Assembly (NCBI GenBank): GCA_903928395.1
Contig: CAIYQS010000034.1
Location: 1-17,119, forward strand
Direction of reading: 5' to 3'
Source of the DNA: an uncultured Actinomycetes bacterium
GTDB taxonomy: Bacteria; Actinomycetota; Actinomycetes; Nanopelagicales; Nanopelagicaceae
DNA length: 17,119 nucleotides
The notes below the pieces were generated by a model. That model was given only the letters and a program-made list of their open reading frames with translations. It was not told the origin of the DNA and made no database searches. The position numbers and the translations under genes are program-made. Within the stretch, counting starts at the first letter, position 1. The number at the start of each line of letters is the position of its first letter. Shown piece by piece: positions 6,765 to 14,507 of the stretch.

Positions 6765-6788
6765 AACTACGCCTCGCACTACGCCTCG
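6765..6788. repeat. Putative integrase arm-type sites, right pair
   Basis: Two identical 11-bp repeats ACTACGCCTCG lie at 6766-6776 and 6778-6788, with a 12-bp period. They share 22 identical bases (6765-6786) with the left pair at 1366-1387, in the same orientation. They lie about 50-70 bp inside attR and 40-63 bp upstream of int, so integrase bound here could also repress its own promoter. Confidence 0.68.
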
Positions 6789-6836
6789 TGAAGATAAAAA
6801 ATGATTATTTTGAGCGTGAAAAAGTGAAAATACTTG

Positions 6837-6857
6837 CTTTGCGGAGACGAGAGGATT
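6837..6857. repeat. attR: right 21-bp attachment repeat inside tRNA-Ser
   Basis: This copy is identical to 1277-1297. It covers tRNA positions from the T-loop to the discriminator base (6842-6857) plus 5 bases beyond the tRNA. The element therefore supplies the 3' end of the tRNA and keeps it functional. The crossover must lie within these 21 bp. Confidence 0.88.
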
Positions 6858-6932
6858 TGAACCTCCGAGGCCGTTTAACGGGCCTACCTCATTAGCAGTG
6901 AGGCGCACTCGACCGGGCTATGCGACGTCTCC
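6842..6932 (-). tRNA. tRNA-Ser (anticodon GCU)
   Basis: A 91-nt type II tRNA reads on the minus strand. The acceptor stem is GGAGACG (5') with CGTCTCC (3'), with discriminator G at 6842; the CCA end is not encoded. The anticodon arm is CCTCA-CTGCTAA-TGAGG, giving anticodon GCU, which reads serine codons AGC and AGU. A long variable arm (around GGCCCGTTAAACGGCC) is typical of serine tRNAs. The T arm is GGAGG-TTCAAAT-CCTCT. The 3' end is the integration target of the element, and the gene is intact because the element restores it. Confidence 0.95.
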
Positions 6933-7010
6933 AAGTGGTGGTGGGAGTTTACAGGTATCTAAGAGTGATTGCCCTCATCGATTTTGAGAACTCTGGATTC
7001 GTGACCTCGG

Positions 7011-7016
7011 TACAAT
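7011..7016 (+). promoter_or_regulatory. -10 box of a leaderless-type promoter
   Basis: TACAAT lies 9 nt before the ATG at 7026, and no Shine-Dalgarno sequence precedes that ATG. The expected transcription start is at or within a few bases of the ATG, giving a leaderless mRNA, which is common in actinobacteria. A well-placed -35 box is not evident (TTGAGA at 6984-6989 is too far away). Confidence 0.5.
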
Positions 7017-7025
7017 CCTTGCCTC

Positions 7026-8696
7026 ATGAAATTTCCATTCTCTGGACGCACGGCGGCCTTGATCTCCGCCACCATCATCGTCTCACTGGTAGTCGGTGGC
7101 GCGACTTCATACCTCTTTATTCAAAAGAGTGCTCCAGTCATCAAGTTTCCGCCAATAATCAAGCACCTGGACCTTCCTAAGCATCCAATCGAAACTTTTG
7201 CCGCTTCTCAGAAGGTGACACTTCCGCCAGATTCTTCCCCTTATGTGAATTCCACTTGCCCGGCGCTTTCCCCAACATGGGTAAAAGAAGAGAATAAAAA
7301 ACCAGGCGTGAAGATGAAGGCAGCGGATTGGAAGAATCTCGATTTGTACGCAGTAGAAGGTAGCGCGCTGTGGCTTAATCAGACTTCAGTTTCTTGTGGG
7401 GCCAAAGTAGATATTCACGCTGCGCTATATACATCTAATAGCACCCCTACTAATAAACTTCCTAGAATTTTTGCAGCATGGCGAATCGGATACTACAACG
7501 GAGCTGGAGCTCGTGAAGTTTGGCGGTCATCTTCTTTCAAATTGAAACAAGGAAAAGCAACCACTTCTAAAGATGCAACTCGCTATACGGAAGCAGATTG
7601 GCCCGTAGTGACTTCATTTACGGTAGGAGATAACTGGACTCCTGGTTTCTATTTAATAATTTCCTTTTCCGCATTTGGTCAGATTGAAAATTTTGCTCCG
7701 TTAGTTGTCCGAAGTCCCGTCGGTTCATCAAAATTAGTAATGATGAACTCTTTCATGACCTGGGAAATGTATAACAGTTTTGGTGGGCGCTCTGCTTACT
7801 TTGGCCCGGGGAAAGATGGCAATTCAGACACAGATGAAAGAAGTCGTATTGCATCGTTCGATCGTCCAATGGTGGGAAGCGGGTCTTATTCAATCCAAAG
7901 GGATGCAATTCCGTTTATTCAATTCGTTGAAAAAGAGGGTATCAATGTTGATGAAGAGTCGGATTTAGATATAAATCAGTGGCCATCTATCACCACAAAA
8001 TATGCGGCTGTAATTGTAGGTGGGCATGCGGAATACTTCACAAACAGGGTATTCAATACCTTAATCGCTGATCGAAATTTGGGAACTAATATCGCAATTT
8101 TGGGAGGTAACACCGCCTACTGGCAGACGCGATTAGAGCCTTCTAAATATGGACCAGATAGACACTTGGTGATGTACCGAGATGCCGCTGAAGACCCAAC
8201 TAGGAACCTCCAACTCGTGACGATTGAATTCGGAAATAAACGACTCAATACCCCACCTAATTTAATCTCCGGTGAACAAACCAATGGGGTGCATGTGTAC
8301 GGCACTTTATTTCCAGTTAAAATTCCAATCTGGTTACACGTTTCTCCTTCAACTAATATCGGCGGAGTATCGAGCGACTCTGAAGTGGAAGCGGTCACTC
8401 CAAATAAGGCGGAGCCTCCTAACGTTCACGTTTTGTACAGCGGAGCAATGAAATGGCGAGATACCGCAAGCCACAGATTGTTTAAAGGGCAGCCGATTGC
8501 TCAGGTTGATTGGATTTCCTTTCCATCTGGAAGCGCGGTTTTTAATGCGGGAATGACTACGTGGAGTTGTCAGTTGAGTGATGCCTGTGTGGATCTACCA
8601 TTCGATTCGGCCTCACGAACCCTGATTCAGGACATTACGAGGCAGGTTTTGGCGCTCTGGCAAATACCTAAGGTCGGAGCTTCTCTAAAAGAGTGA
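7026..8696 (+). CDS. Membrane-anchored N,N-dimethylformamidase large-subunit-like protein
   Basis: This 556-residue protein has an uncleaved-looking N-terminal anchor (basic MKFPFSGR, then hydrophobic 10-31), so the rest faces the outside of the cell. Residues about 100-230 form a beta-sandwich with the family pattern WRIGYYNGAGAREVW (152-166). Residues about 235-545 match the large C-terminal domain of the N,N-dimethylformamidase beta-subunit family: MYNSFGGRSAY (248-258), SFDRP (277-281), a conserved GGHAEYF (332-338), NIAILGGNTAYWQTR (355-369), and a C-terminal WISFPSGSAVFNAGM. Known members include an iron-dependent amidase, but most homologues have no proven substrate, so hydrolysis of amide or other bonds in this one is conjecture. 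Cysteines at 78, 124, 515 and 521 may form disulfides. It stands alone next to the tRNA and is not part of the element. Confidence 0.8.
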   Translation: MKFPFSGRTAALISATIIVSLVVGGATSYLFIQKSAPVIKFPPIIKHLDLPKHPIETFAASQKVTLPPDSSPYVNSTCPALSPTWVKEENKKPGVKMKAADWKNLDLYAVEGSALWLNQTSVSCGAKVDIHAALYTSNSTPTNKLPRIFAAWRIGYYNGAGAREVWRSSSFKLKQGKATTSKDATRYTEADWPVVTSFTVGDNWTPGFYLIISFSAFGQIENFAPLVVRSPVGSSKLVMMNSFMTWEMYNSFGGRSAYFGPGKDGNSDTDERSRIASFDRPMVGSGSYSIQRDAIPFIQFVEKEGINVDEESDLDINQWPSITTKYAAVIVGGHAEYFTNRVFNTLIADRNLGTNIAILGGNTAYWQTRLEPSKYGPDRHLVMYRDAAEDPTRNLQLVTIEFGNKRLNTPPNLISGEQTNGVHVYGTLFPVKIPIWLHVSPSTNIGGVSSDSEVEAVTPNKAEPPNVHVLYSGAMKWRDTASHRLFKGQPIAQVDWISFPSGSAVFNAGMTTWSCQLSDACVDLPFDSASRTLIQDITRQVLALWQIPKVGASLKE

Positions 8697-8768
8697 TGAC
8701 TCTGGAATCACTGGACAGATAATCCATAACAGTCAGAAGTTGGCGTAAAACACACACTCTAAAGGGGT

Positions 8769-8804
8769 AGCACTCGCCATTTGGCTGTGAAAGCTATGAG
8801 TGCT
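8769..8804. promoter_or_regulatory. Inverted repeat in the cydA leader
   Basis: AGCACTC (8769-8775) and GAGTGCT (8798-8804) are perfect 7-bp arms with a 22-bp gap, which itself contains a small GCC/GGC hairpin (8776-8785). They lie 36 bp upstream of the cydA ATG. This could be an operator or a leader hairpin for oxygen or redox control of cyd. No match to the Rex or CRP consensus was found in the 143-bp spacer, and no confident promoter could be placed. Confidence 0.3.
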
Positions 8805-8839
8805 CCGAGAGGATTTACCCTAGTAGATAGGGGAAACTA

Positions 8840-10225
8840 ATGAGTGCTTTAGACCTTGCCAGATGGCAATTTGGAATAACAACCGTTTACCACTTTATCT
8901 TCGTGCCAATAACTATTGGCTCAGGATTTTTGGTAGCCGGACTTCAGACCGCTTGGTATCGAACTAATAAAGACAAGTACCTTCGAGCAACTAAATTCTT
9001 TGGGAAATTGTTCCTGATTAACTTTGCCATCGGCGTCGTGACCGGCATTGTTCAAGAATTCCAATTCGGAATGAACTGGTCCTCATACAGTCGCTTTGTC
9101 GGAGACATCTTTGGAGCTCCGTTGGCAATGGAAGGCTTGCTGGCCTTCTTCTTAGAGAGCACATTCCTAGGAATGTGGATCTTCGGATGGGACCGTTTGT
9201 CCAAGAAATTGCACTTAGCTTCAATTTGGATGGCTGCGATCGGCACATTGTTATCCGCTTACTTCATTCTTGCTGCTAACGCATTCATGCAACATCCAGT
9301 TGGATATGTTCTTAACGGGACTCGCGGACGCGCAGAATTAACCAGCATCATGAAGGTGCTCACAAATTCAACTGCGCTCGCTGCTTTCTTCCACACCATT
9401 CCATCTGCTTTCTTAACCGCAGGGGCACTTTTCGCAGGAGTTGGCGCATGGATGATTTTCCATAAGAAAGACGCAGAAGTTGCAAAGCCAGCCTTGAAGA
9501 TTGGACTTATAACCGTATTAATTTCCTTTGTGATTGTTGCAGTTTCGGGCGACACAACCGCTCGTCTGATGACCACTCAGCAACCTATGAAGATGGCTGC
9601 TGCTGAAGCCGTATACAACACCAAAACCAATGTTCCTTTCTCGCTCTTGACCGTAGGAACACTCAATGGCAGCAAATCAGTATTCCAAATCGGTTTGCCT
9701 TCAGTGCTTTCGTTCATGGCGACAGGAAATGTCAATGGAACGGTTGAAGGCGTTAACAATTTGGAAAAGAGTTATGAACAGAAATATGGTCCCGGCAATT
9801 ACACACCAAACATTCCATTCGCCTATTGGAGCTTCCGATTGATGATTGGTTTTGGTGCCCTCGCCGCCCTCATTTCATTGCTCGCACTTTGGTTCATCCG
9901 CAAGGGACAATTCCCTCGTAAGCGTTGGTTTGTACGCAGTATGATCGTGTTGCCATTCCTCCCAATATTAGCCAACTCGTTCGGATGGATATTTACTGAA
10001 AGTGCTCGTCAGCCTTGGGTTGTCTTTGGGCTCTTCAAGACCTCCGCTGGCGTAAGCCCTGGAGTCAGTGCTGCAAGCGTGCTCTTCACCATGGTTGTAT
10101 TCACATTGCTCTACGGAGTTCTCGCAGTCATCGAATTTGGATTGATGCTTCGCACCATCAAGGTTGGTCCAGAAAAAACGATTGATCGCGATGACAATTC
10201 CAAGACACTAACGATGGCTTACTAG
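8840..10225 (+). CDS. cydA: Cytochrome bd ubiquinol/menaquinol oxidase subunit I
   Basis: This 461-residue integral membrane protein (about nine helices) carries the quinol site and all haems of cytochrome bd, which reduces oxygen to water with high affinity and does not pump protons. Visible ligands are His18 (haem b595, in VYHFIFVP), Glu98 and Glu106 (AMEGLLAFFLEST), His185 (FFHTIPS) and Met335 (YWSFRLMIGFG), the two haem b558 ligands being His185 and Met335. The Q-loop motif QPMKMAAAE is at 248-256 and GWIFTESARQPW lies near the C-terminus. The length and short Q-loop match the actinobacterial and Bacillus type rather than the long E. coli type. ATG 8840 has AGGGGA 5 nt upstream. It is the first gene of the cydABDC operon, 20 bp before cydB. 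Confidence 0.97.
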   Translation: MSALDLARWQFGITTVYHFIFVPITIGSGFLVAGLQTAWYRTNKDKYLRATKFFGKLFLINFAIGVVTGIVQEFQFGMNWSSYSRFVGDIFGAPLAMEGLLAFFLESTFLGMWIFGWDRLSKKLHLASIWMAAIGTLLSAYFILAANAFMQHPVGYVLNGTRGRAELTSIMKVLTNSTALAAFFHTIPSAFLTAGALFAGVGAWMIFHKKDAEVAKPALKIGLITVLISFVIVAVSGDTTARLMTTQQPMKMAAAEAVYNTKTNVPFSLLTVGTLNGSKSVFQIGLPSVLSFMATGNVNGTVEGVNNLEKSYEQKYGPGNYTPNIPFAYWSFRLMIGFGALAALISLLALWFIRKGQFPRKRWFVRSMIVLPFLPILANSFGWIFTESARQPWVVFGLFKTSAGVSPGVSAASVLFTMVVFTLLYGVLAVIEFGLMLRTIKVGPEKTIDRDDNSKTLTMAY

Positions 10226-10245
10226 GCTGCTAAGGAGAAATTGAC

Positions 10246-11286
10246 ATGTCACTTAATTCATTCTGGTTCGTCATCATCGCCGTTCTTTGGATCGGTTACT
10301 TTGTCCTTGAAGGTTTCGACTTTGGAGTCGGAATCCTGCTTCCAGTTGTAGCAAAAAATCAGGCCGAGCGTCGCGCCGTTCTCACGACGCTTGGACCACT
10401 ATGGGATGGCAACGAAGTTTGGCTTCTTGTCGCGGGTGGGGCAACCTTCGCTGCATTCCCGGAGTGGTACGCAACTTTGTTCAGTGGTTTTTATCTACCG
10501 TTGTTTCTGATCTTGCTATCGCTCATTGTCCGAGGCGTTGCTTTTGAATACCGAAGCAAATACGGTAGCGAGAAGTGGCGTTCGCGATGGGACTTAGCAA
10601 TAACTATTTCCAGTTTACTTCCAGCGCTGCTATGGGGAGTTGCATTCGCAAACATTGTTCGCGGTGTACCTCTCACCAAGACAGCCGCTGGCTATATTCA
10701 GTACTCCGGAGGATTCTGGAATTTACTCAATCCTTATGCACTGCTGGGTGGATTGACAACACTTTCACTCTTTGTCTCTCATGGCGCCTTCTTCTTAGCT
10801 CTCAAGACCGACGGTGAAATTCGAGTTCGCGCTAACAAGTTGGGTCAACAAGTTGGACTAGTCACCGCGTTGCTTGCCGTGCTTTTCCTTGGATGGACAA
10901 TGCTTGGACTCACTTCCAAGGGCGGAGTAATCGCTGGATCCACAGTCGTAGTAGTTGCTTGGTTGACAGCGCTGGCTGCAAATATGAAGGGTCGTGAGGG
11001 TTACGCCTTCCTGTTCTCTGCCATAGCTACCGCTGCGGTCGTTGTGACTCTCTTTACGGGGCTTTACCCAAATGTCATGCCAAACCTCACGGCAGGTGGC
11101 CCTGGTCTTAACATCTTTAATGCCTCAAGTACCCATTACACCCTCGGCGTAATGACCTGGGTGGCATTGATCATGACTCCAATCGTCCTTCTTTATCAGG
11201 GTTGGTCTTACTGGATTTTCCGCAAGCGGATTAATCCAAATCAGATTTCTACCCCAGAAGTGGGAGTTTTGGATACCGTCCACTAG
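10246..11286 (+). CDS. cydB: Cytochrome bd oxidase subunit II
   Basis: This 346-residue membrane protein (about eight or nine helices) pairs with CydA to form the bd oxidase and contributes to the proton and oxygen routes. Diagnostic motifs are GFDFGVGILLP (23-33) and PLWDGNEVWLL (51-61), whose Asp54 corresponds to the proton-channel aspartate. RGVAFEYR (96-103) and GGFWNLLNPYALLGGL follow. The ribosome site AAGGAG (10232-10237) is 8 nt from the ATG. Its stop overlaps the cydD start by one base (TAGTG). No haem ligand is expected in this subunit. Confidence 0.97.
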   Translation: MSLNSFWFVIIAVLWIGYFVLEGFDFGVGILLPVVAKNQAERRAVLTTLGPLWDGNEVWLLVAGGATFAAFPEWYATLFSGFYLPLFLILLSLIVRGVAFEYRSKYGSEKWRSRWDLAITISSLLPALLWGVAFANIVRGVPLTKTAAGYIQYSGGFWNLLNPYALLGGLTTLSLFVSHGAFFLALKTDGEIRVRANKLGQQVGLVTALLAVLFLGWTMLGLTSKGGVIAGSTVVVVAWLTALAANMKGREGYAFLFSAIATAAVVVTLFTGLYPNVMPNLTAGGPGLNIFNASSTHYTLGVMTWVALIMTPIVLLYQGWSYWIFRKRINPNQISTPEVGVLDTVH

Positions 11287-12923
11287 TGAAACCATTTGAC
11301 CCCCGGCTGTTGCGGTACTCCCGCAGCAGCCGGGGTTTTATTTTCACCATCGTTCTCATAGCTTCTGTTGGCGCGGTACTCACCATTGCGCAAGCATTTC
11401 TCTTGGTGGATCTCATCTGCAAATTTTTTCAGAGCAAACGCGCCTTTGATTCCCTTCACTTTGAAGTCATCAAACTGGGCATCGTCTTTCTAGCGCGAGC
11501 GTTATTGGCTTTTATCAACGATCGAATAAGTGCGCTCGCAAGTAGCAAAATGCGAAATGAACTTCGAACAGAAGTCATGAATAAGACCTTAGAAAACCAT
11601 GGCTCTGACTCAACCGAATTAGGAACGGCCGGACTGGCACTTTTAGTCACTAAAGGAATTAATAATCTTGATGGCTACTTTGCCAAATTCCTTCCCCAGC
11701 TTTTTATCGCTGCAGTGGTGCCGGTAACGGTGGGAATTACTATCGCTTATCGCGACTGGAAGTCCGGTGGCATTATTTTGCTAACTATTCCACTAATTCC
11801 GATCTTTGGAATCCTCATCGGAAAATTCACCGCAAGCGCAACTGAAAAGAAGTGGGCAACCCTAGGGCTGTTGAGCGGCTATTTTCTAGATTTATTGAGC
11901 GGACTAACCACGCTCAAAGTTTATGGCCGTGAAAAACTACAGAGCAAAAAACTTGAAGAAGTTGGGGAGCAGTACCGATCGGAAACCATGCTAGTGCTCC
12001 GCATTTCTTTCCTATCATCTCTCGCGCTCGAATTGGTTGCCACCCTTTCAGTGGCGTTGCTTGCAGTAACGATCGGGCTCCGTCTCGTCAACGGATCAAT
12101 GCCACTGTCGACGGGACTCTTTGTACTTGTCCTTGCTCCTGAGGTTTATTGGCCAATTCGACAGGTGAGTGCCTATTTCCATGCCGCGTCAGACGGAGTA
12201 GCGGCTTTCAATCAACTCTTTGCTATCCTCGAAAAACCGCTACGTAACACTAGTTTTGTACCCGCTGAAGTTACGGAAATATCGTGGACCGAACTAAAAG
12301 TTAATTATCCACATCGTGAAGTGATCACAATTCCTCCCGGAAGATTGCGGTTAGGCGAGGTGCACGCGCTCATTGGTCCTTCCGGTTCTGGTAAATCAAC
12401 CTTGGCGGCAATTCTCCTAGGCTTTGTGACACCGGCTGAAGGTTCGGTATCGATTGTTGGAGCAGTAAAAACCGTTGAACTTTCCGAAGTGGATTTGGCG
12501 GCTTGGCGAACTTTGATTGCCTGGCAGCCACAAGAGCCAAAATTCCCAATCGGATCGGTTGCGAATATTCTTCGGCACGCCCAACCCACCGCAAGCGACA
12601 ATGACTTAAAGACCGTACTCCTTTCTGTCGATCTCGATCAGAGTGATTTACCTCAAGGTTTGCAGACAGAACTTGGAACGGTGCGCCAAAAATTATCTAT
12701 CGGACAACTTCGGAAGATCGCTTTAGCGCGAGCACTATTGAAGCAAACACCGTTTATCATTTTGGATGAACCAACAGCGTCGGTCGATGACATCTCAGAG
12801 TCCACAATTTCAAGGCTCCTCTCCGATCAAGCAAAATTAGGGAAGATGATTCTCTTGATATCGCACCGCGAACTAATGATTGAGGCTTCAACTCAAGTAA
12901 CCCATATGGATGTGAAAGCATGA
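11286..12923 (+). CDS. cydD: Cytochrome bd assembly ABC transporter subunit CydD
   Basis: This 545-residue half-transporter has an N-terminal membrane domain (about 1-315) and an ATPase domain (about 330-545). With CydC it forms the inner-membrane exporter of cysteine/glutathione or haem-related cargo needed to mature cytochrome bd. ATPase motifs are Walker A GPSGSGKST (364-372), Q-loop at about 414-416 (WQPQEP), signature LSIGQ (470-474, where most have LSGGQ or LSAGQ), Walker B FIILDEP (490-496) and H-loop His527. The GTG start overlaps the cydB stop and lacks a ribosome site, so it depends on coupling. The N-terminus DPRLLRYSRSSR is the usual family start, which supports this GTG even though a terminator-like hairpin lies in codons 6-17. 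Confidence 0.94.
   Translation: MKPFDPRLLRYSRSSRGFIFTIVLIASVGAVLTIAQAFLLVDLICKFFQSKRAFDSLHFEVIKLGIVFLARALLAFINDRISALASSKMRNELRTEVMNKTLENHGSDSTELGTAGLALLVTKGINNLDGYFAKFLPQLFIAAVVPVTVGITIAYRDWKSGGIILLTIPLIPIFGILIGKFTASATEKKWATLGLLSGYFLDLLSGLTTLKVYGREKLQSKKLEEVGEQYRSETMLVLRISFLSSLALELVATLSVALLAVTIGLRLVNGSMPLSTGLFVLVLAPEVYWPIRQVSAYFHAASDGVAAFNQLFAILEKPLRNTSFVPAEVTEISWTELKVNYPHREVITIPPGRLRLGEVHALIGPSGSGKSTLAAILLGFVTPAEGSVSIVGAVKTVELSEVDLAAWRTLIAWQPQEPKFPIGSVANILRHAQPTASDNDLKTVLLSVDLDQSDLPQGLQTELGTVRQKLSIGQLRKIALARALLKQTPFIILDEPTASVDDISESTISRLLSDQAKLGKMILLISHRELMIEASTQVTHMDVKA
11301..11345 (+). terminator. Intrinsic-terminator-like hairpin inside the start of cydD
   Basis: CCCCGGCTGTTGCGG (11301-11315) pairs with CCGCAGCAGCCGGGG (11321-11335) to make a 15-bp stem with one G-U pair and a 5-nt loop. 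TTTTATTTTC follows directly (11336-11345). By shape this is a strong Rho-independent terminator, but it lies in codons 6-17 of cydD. It may reduce transcription into cydDC relative to cydAB unless ribosomes arriving from cydB melt it. Structure is seen and function inferred. Confidence 0.7.
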
Positions 12924-14500
12924 GGCGAATTCTCAACATATTTAAGTTGCAGTGGCGTGAAATGTCTGCTGCAGTTTTTCTTGGAGGCGCATCTCTTGGC
13001 GCGGCTGTTGGATTGCTGGCAACCAGCGCTTGGTTGATCTCGATGGCATCTACAAGGCCACCAGTCTTAGTACTAGAAATCGCTATTGTAAGCGTGAGAT
13101 TCTTTGGACTTTCGCGTGGGGTTTTAAAATATGCGAGTCGGATCTTGGAACATAACAGCGCTCTCAAAATACAGACCGCGCTGCGTGTTCGAATATACGA
13201 ACGATTTAGTCGGTTGTTGCCGTCAGATTACGCAACGCTTCACCGCGGGAATCTGCTTTCCCAGATCCTCAATGATGTGGAACTCGCGCAGGATCTATGG
13301 TTGCGTGTCGCATCCCCCTGGCTAGCTGGATTAATCTCTGGTGGAGCTGGAATCACCATTATTCATTGGCTTTTACCGGCCTGCGGGAATCTCATTGGGG
13401 CTATTTTTCTCGCCGCAACCTTTCTTATTCCCTTCTTTGCCATGATTTCGGGGAGCAAAGCTGATGCTAGAAATTACGAAACAAAATTATTCGATCAGAT
13501 TTTGCAGATTGCCGAATCCGCTCCTGAATCGTTGATTTTCAATTACGATCGTGAGCTGTTAAATCAAGTAGATCAGATCCAGACTCAGATTGCCGGCGTT
13601 GAAGCAAAAAATGCCTCCCGCGCCGGTTTTGCAAGCGCCTTCTACTTTCTGGCACTGGGAGCATCCGTAATTATCGCCCTTTGGTTTGGTGCGCGAGGAG
13701 CACTTTCACATCAACTTGCCGGAATCAATATTGCTGTAGTGGCCTTGGTGCCACTTGCCATATTCGACGGATTGAGTTCACTTCCAGGCGCGTTCTCGCA
13801 ACTCCGTCTCATACTTGGCGCGATCAAGAATCTTGATCCGATGCTCGAGAAGATTAAAACCGCATACGTTGAAGATTCGCCAGTTCCACAATCCGTCTGC
13901 CTAGAATTCAAAAAGGTGCTTCCTTTGGTTACAGATGCCACGACGCGTGAGATCACCGCCGTGGTGGGGAGTAATGAAACTTTGCTAATTACAGGTCGAT
14001 CGGGTTCGGGTAAATCTTCAATTATCAATGCGTTGCTCGGTTTTGTTCCGTACTCGGGCAATATCATCCTCAACGGCCAAGAATTGAACCCTGGGGATGC
14101 GCATCTATTCTCAACTTTACTTCAGGATGATTATCTCTTCGGAACATCAATCCGAGAAAATCTTAAAATCGGGAACCCGCAGGCAAGCGACGAAGATCTC
14201 CTGCAGGTACTCGAAATTGTTGAACTGCGGGATTTTGTCACTGGTTTGCAAGAGGGGCTAGATACCATGATCGGATCTTTGGGATTTAATTTTTCAGGTG
14301 GAGAGAAACAACGATTAAAGTTGGCGCGAGTACTCTTACGCAATACCCCAATTTTCATACTAGACGAACCCTACGAATTCTTAGATGCGGCTCAAGTCGA
14401 AAGAATTGCTACCCGGGTATCTCAAAAACTGTCTGGAACCGCTCTCATCATTGTGTCCCATTTGCCGCTCTCACATGCATCGGTAACCATTTCGCTTTAA
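12920..14500 (+). CDS. cydC: Cytochrome bd assembly ABC transporter subunit CydC
   Basis: This 526-residue half-transporter overlaps cydD by ATGA, and the pair acts as a heterodimer. The family pattern GLLATSAWLIS is at 31-41 in the first helix pair, and RFFGLSRGVLKYASR at 60-74 is also typical. ATPase motifs are Walker A GRSGSGKSS (359-367), Q-loop Gln402 (LLQDDYLF), signature FSGGEKQ (458-464), Walker B IFILDEP (478-484) with Glu483, and H-loop His514. The signature in CydC is canonical while that of CydD is not, so the two ATP sites of the dimer are probably unequal. It is the last gene of the operon; no terminator is visible in the short gap to the next gene. Confidence 0.95.
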   Translation: MRRILNIFKLQWREMSAAVFLGGASLGAAVGLLATSAWLISMASTRPPVLVLEIAIVSVRFFGLSRGVLKYASRILEHNSALKIQTALRVRIYERFSRLLPSDYATLHRGNLLSQILNDVELAQDLWLRVASPWLAGLISGGAGITIIHWLLPACGNLIGAIFLAATFLIPFFAMISGSKADARNYETKLFDQILQIAESAPESLIFNYDRELLNQVDQIQTQIAGVEAKNASRAGFASAFYFLALGASVIIALWFGARGALSHQLAGINIAVVALVPLAIFDGLSSLPGAFSQLRLILGAIKNLDPMLEKIKTAYVEDSPVPQSVCLEFKKVLPLVTDATTREITAVVGSNETLLITGRSGSGKSSIINALLGFVPYSGNIILNGQELNPGDAHLFSTLLQDDYLFGTSIRENLKIGNPQASDEDLLQVLEIVELRDFVTGLQEGLDTMIGSLGFNFSGGEKQRLKLARVLLRNTPIFILDEPYEFLDAAQVERIATRVSQKLSGTALIIVSHLPLSHASVTISL

Positions 14501-14507
14501 GAGACGC

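Larger units (their letters stand above)
1277..6857. mobile_element. Small integrative element in tRNA-Ser(GCU), about 5.56 kb
   Basis: The element is bounded by identical 21-bp direct repeats (1277-1297 and 6837-6857). The right copy covers the last 16 nt of the tRNA-Ser gene plus 5 flanking bases. A tyrosine integrase gene lies directly beside the tRNA end, which is the usual layout for tRNA-targeting elements. Cargo from left to right: DUF262-HNH protein and EcoRI-type methyltransferase (minus strand), two small unknown genes and a winged-helix Rep-like gene (plus strand), and the integrase (minus strand). Paired 11-bp repeats lie just inside both ends. No capsid, terminase, portal, relaxase or FtsK/TraB-like gene is present, so it is neither a complete prophage nor a self-transmissible ICE. 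A phage satellite, a mobilised island or an integrated small plasmid are the options. Boundaries are read directly; the mode of transfer is unknown. Confidence 0.87.

Noticed and set aside
1277..6857. Reading the element as a prophage
   Set aside because: No capsid, portal, terminase, tail or lysis gene is present in 5.56 kb, and the methylase/nuclease plus Rep set does not require a virion.
8692..8712. AGTGAT/ATCACT repeat after the dimethylformamidase-like gene as a terminator
   Set aside because: It is a 6-bp stem overlapping the stop codon with no T-run; chance is likely.
8786..8790. TGTGA in the cydA leader as a CRP-type site
   Set aside because: There is no matching TCACA half at the proper spacing.
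12757..13167. 136-residue minus-strand frame across the cydD/cydC junction
   Set aside because: It is antisense to the Walker B region of cydD and the start of cydC, both well conserved; no promoter or start signal supports it.
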